A stretch of 43,251 nt of DNA from Cloacibacterium sp. (GTDB lineage Bacteria; Bacteroidota; Bacteroidia; Flavobacteriales; Weeksellaceae). The notes beneath the pieces are model-generated. The model made no database searches, was not told the origin of the DNA, and saw only the letters and a program-made list of their open reading frames with translations. Below, in pieces: positions 41,559 to 43,251 of the stretch (position 1 is the stretch's first letter; each line of letters begins with the position of its first letter). The translations under genes and the position numbers were made by a program. Location of the stretch: contig JAGOJI010000006.1 of the NCBI GenBank assembly GCA_017995195.1, forward strand, positions 1 to 43,251, written 5' to 3'.

Positions 41559-43251
41559 ATGTGTGGAATTGTAGGATATACAGGCTTTCAAGATGCCTAT
41601 GATATTGTAATAAACGGATTAAAAAGATTAGAATACCGTGGCTACGATAGTGCAGGTATTATTTTAGAAAATAAGAATAAAGACTTTGAAGTCAAGAAAA
41701 CCAAAGGAAAAGTTTCGGATTTGGTAGAGATTTCAGAACAGTTCAAAGGCACAGCAAGCGTAGGTATGGGACATACGCGTTGGGCAACACACGGCGTTCC
41801 AAGCGATAGAAACTCTCACCCACATGTGTCTAACGATGGCAAAATAGCCATTATCCACAACGGTATTATCGAAAACTATGATACCATTAAAACCATGTTG
41901 TTAGAAAAGGGCTTTTCCTTTGCTTCGGAAACAGATACTGAAGTATTGGTTAACCTGATTCAATATATAATGGATAGTCAGAAAATTGACTTTCCTACAG
42001 CGGTACGCTACGCCTTGAATGAAGTGTACGGAGCCTATGCCATTACGGTAATGCACAAGGATTATCCGGGTTTATTGGTGGTAGGGCGTTTGGGTTCGCC
42101 ATTGGCTATTGGGGTAGGAGATAAAGAATATTTTATAGCTTCAGATGCGTCTCCTTTCGTTGAATTTACCAAAGAAGCCATCTATTTGGAAGATGGTCAC
42201 ATGGCAAGTATTTCCTTAGAAAAAGGAATTGATATCCGAGCTATAGTAGATAACTCAGTTATTGTACCCGAAATTCAGGAACTTAAGTTGAGTCTCGAAC
42301 AGATAGAAAAAGGAGGATATGAGCATTTTATGCTGAAGGAAATCTTCGAACAACCCAAATCCATTCATGATACCATGAGAGGACGCTTGTTGGTAGAAGA
42401 AGGCATTATTAAAATGGCCGGAATTTGGGATAATTTAGAGCGATTCAATAAGGCAGAAAGAATTATCATTATTGCCTGTGGAACTTCATGGCACGCGGGA
42501 TTAATTGGCGAATATCTTATCGAAGAATATGCCAGAATTCCTGTAGAAGTAGAATATGCTTCTGAGTTTAGATACCGAAACCCGATTATTACCAATAAAG
42601 ATATTGTTATCGCCATTTCTCAGTCGGGAGAAACAGCAGATACAATGGCTGCTATTAAATTAGCCAGAGAAAGAGGAGCATTTATTTTTGGTATTTGCAA
42701 TGTGGTAGATTCTTCTATTGCTCGCTTCTCCGATGCAGGAGCGTATACACACGCCGGTCCCGAAATTGGAGTTGCTTCTACTAAAGCCTTTACAGCACAA
42801 CTTACTATCCTTTCTTTAATTGCTTTGAAATTAGGAAAACACAATGGTAATCTCAGCAATCTTGATTTTATGAAATTGGCAGCCGAGTTAGATGCTATTC
42901 CTAAAAAAGTAGAAGAGGTACTACAATCTACACACGATTATGTAAAAGAAATTGCCAAAGATTTTGTAGATACCACGAATTTCTTATATTTGGGTAGAGG
43001 TTACAACTTCCCGGCAGCATTGGAAGGAGCGTTGAAATTAAAAGAAATTTCGTATATCCATGCCGAAGGTTATCCTGCCGCAGAAATGAAACACGGTCCT
43101 ATTGCATTGATAGATGAGAATATGCCTATCGTAATTATTGCCCCTAAAAAAGGACATTACGATAAAATTGTAAGCAATGTTCAGGAAATTATGGCGAGAA
43201 AAGGCAAAATATTAGCCGTTGTGAACAAAGGCGACGAACAAGTAGCTTCTA
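41559..43251 (+). CDS. glmS: Glutamine--fructose-6-phosphate aminotransferase, 3' truncated by window
   Basis: The frame is open from the ATG at 41559 to the end of the window (564 codons of a normal length of about 610). The enzyme makes glucosamine-6-phosphate for peptidoglycan and LPS. The N-terminal Cys nucleophile (MCGIVGY) is in place, with LEYRGYDSAGI, GHTRWATHG and HNGIIENY of the glutaminase domain. Both SIS isomerase domains are visible: ACGTSWHAG and ISQSGETADT in the first, LGRGYNFPAALEGALKLKE in the second. I see no leader that could hold a glmS ribozyme; the gap to the previous gene is 7 nt. Confidence 0.96.
   Translation, partial: MCGIVGYTGFQDAYDIVINGLKRLEYRGYDSAGIILENKNKDFEVKKTKGKVSDLVEISEQFKGTASVGMGHTRWATHGVPSDRNSHPHVSNDGKIAIIHNGIIENYDTIKTMLLEKGFSFASETDTEVLVNLIQYIMDSQKIDFPTAVRYALNEVYGAYAITVMHKDYPGLLVVGRLGSPLAIGVGDKEYFIASDASPFVEFTKEAIYLEDGHMASISLEKGIDIRAIVDNSVIVPEIQELKLSLEQIEKGGYEHFMLKEIFEQPKSIHDTMRGRLLVEEGIIKMAGIWDNLERFNKAERIIIIACGTSWHAGLIGEYLIEEYARIPVEVEYASEFRYRNPIITNKDIVIAISQSGETADTMAAIKLARERGAFIFGICNVVDSSIARFSDAGAYTHAGPEIGVASTKAFTAQLTILSLIALKLGKHNGNLSNLDFMKLAAELDAIPKKVEEVLQSTHDYVKEIAKDFVDTTNFLYLGRGYNFPAALEGALKLKEISYIHAEGYPAAEMKHGPIALIDENMPIVIIAPKKGHYDKIVSNVQEIMARKGKILAVVNKGDEQVAS

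Noticed and set aside
1-43251. CRISPR array, tRNA/rRNA genes, prophage, defence island or secretion system
   Set aside because: No regularly spaced repeats, cloverleaf, rRNA segments or recognisable defence or phage proteins were seen; the gene content is core metabolism and envelope.

Overview
The window looks like core chromosome of an AT-rich member of the Flavobacteriia (Bacteroidota), most likely near Chryseobacterium/Elizabethkingia in the Weeksellaceae. The genus is an inference from gene content. The phylum-level call is well supported: many genes are preceded by the flavobacterial promoter -7 motif TAnnTTTG, start sites mostly lack Shine-Dalgarno sequences, and families typical of the group are present (a single-domain glycogen-synthase homologue, a DUF4270 lipoprotein, a pyrophosphatase with an OmpA tail, and a lipoprotein prolyl oligopeptidase). 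I saw no rRNA, tRNA, CRISPR array, intact insertion sequence or prophage.

Layout. 1-518: the end of an unknown gene and a possible gene remnant. 519-9558: a DUF445 membrane protein, a TonB-dependent-receptor-like outer-membrane protein, the citrulline hydrolase CtlX, prolyl oligopeptidase and a POT-family peptide transporter; the last two form a peptide-use pair. 9691-10868: a minus-strand cluster of four small membrane/stress proteins, one only 49 codons long. 11076-15765: a secreted TonB-C-like protein, thiL with a thioesterase, a HI0933-type flavoprotein and a lipocalin. 15887-23305: biotin synthase, a PcrA/UvrD helicase, dnaX (split by an A10 tract), the fused DAHP synthase/chorismate mutase, and RsgA. 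23448-27900: a sulfate-assimilation operon (APS reductase, CysD, CysN, and a TSUP transporter fused to a siroheme-synthase-like domain). 28158-31415: two SurA-type periplasmic peptidyl-prolyl isomerases. 31794-36224: a membrane pyrophosphatase with an OmpA tail, divergent from a sodium:solute symporter. 36313-36912: a candidate small RNA, then ndk. 37189-39097: a GHMP (mevalonate-type) kinase and a UbiA prenyltransferase. 39239-43251: the glycogen-synthase-like protein, the DUF4270 lipoprotein and glmS, which runs off the end.

Most of the window is ordinary housekeeping. The observations I rate highest are these. (1) dnaX is interrupted exactly at a run of ten A residues, with a stop three codons later in frame 0 and an open tau-specific C-terminal frame at -1; this fits programmed slippage producing gamma and tau, or else a homopolymer error. 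(2) A minus-strand promoter (TTG-N21-TATTTTTG) and an intrinsic terminator define a roughly 93-nt RNA between the symporter and ndk. (3) A pyrophosphatase/OmpA fusion appears to have its gate glutamate in helix 5. (4) Two enzyme-like domains (CysG-N in the TSUP protein and GT5 in the glycogen-synthase homologue) lack their hallmark active-site residues and may have been repurposed.
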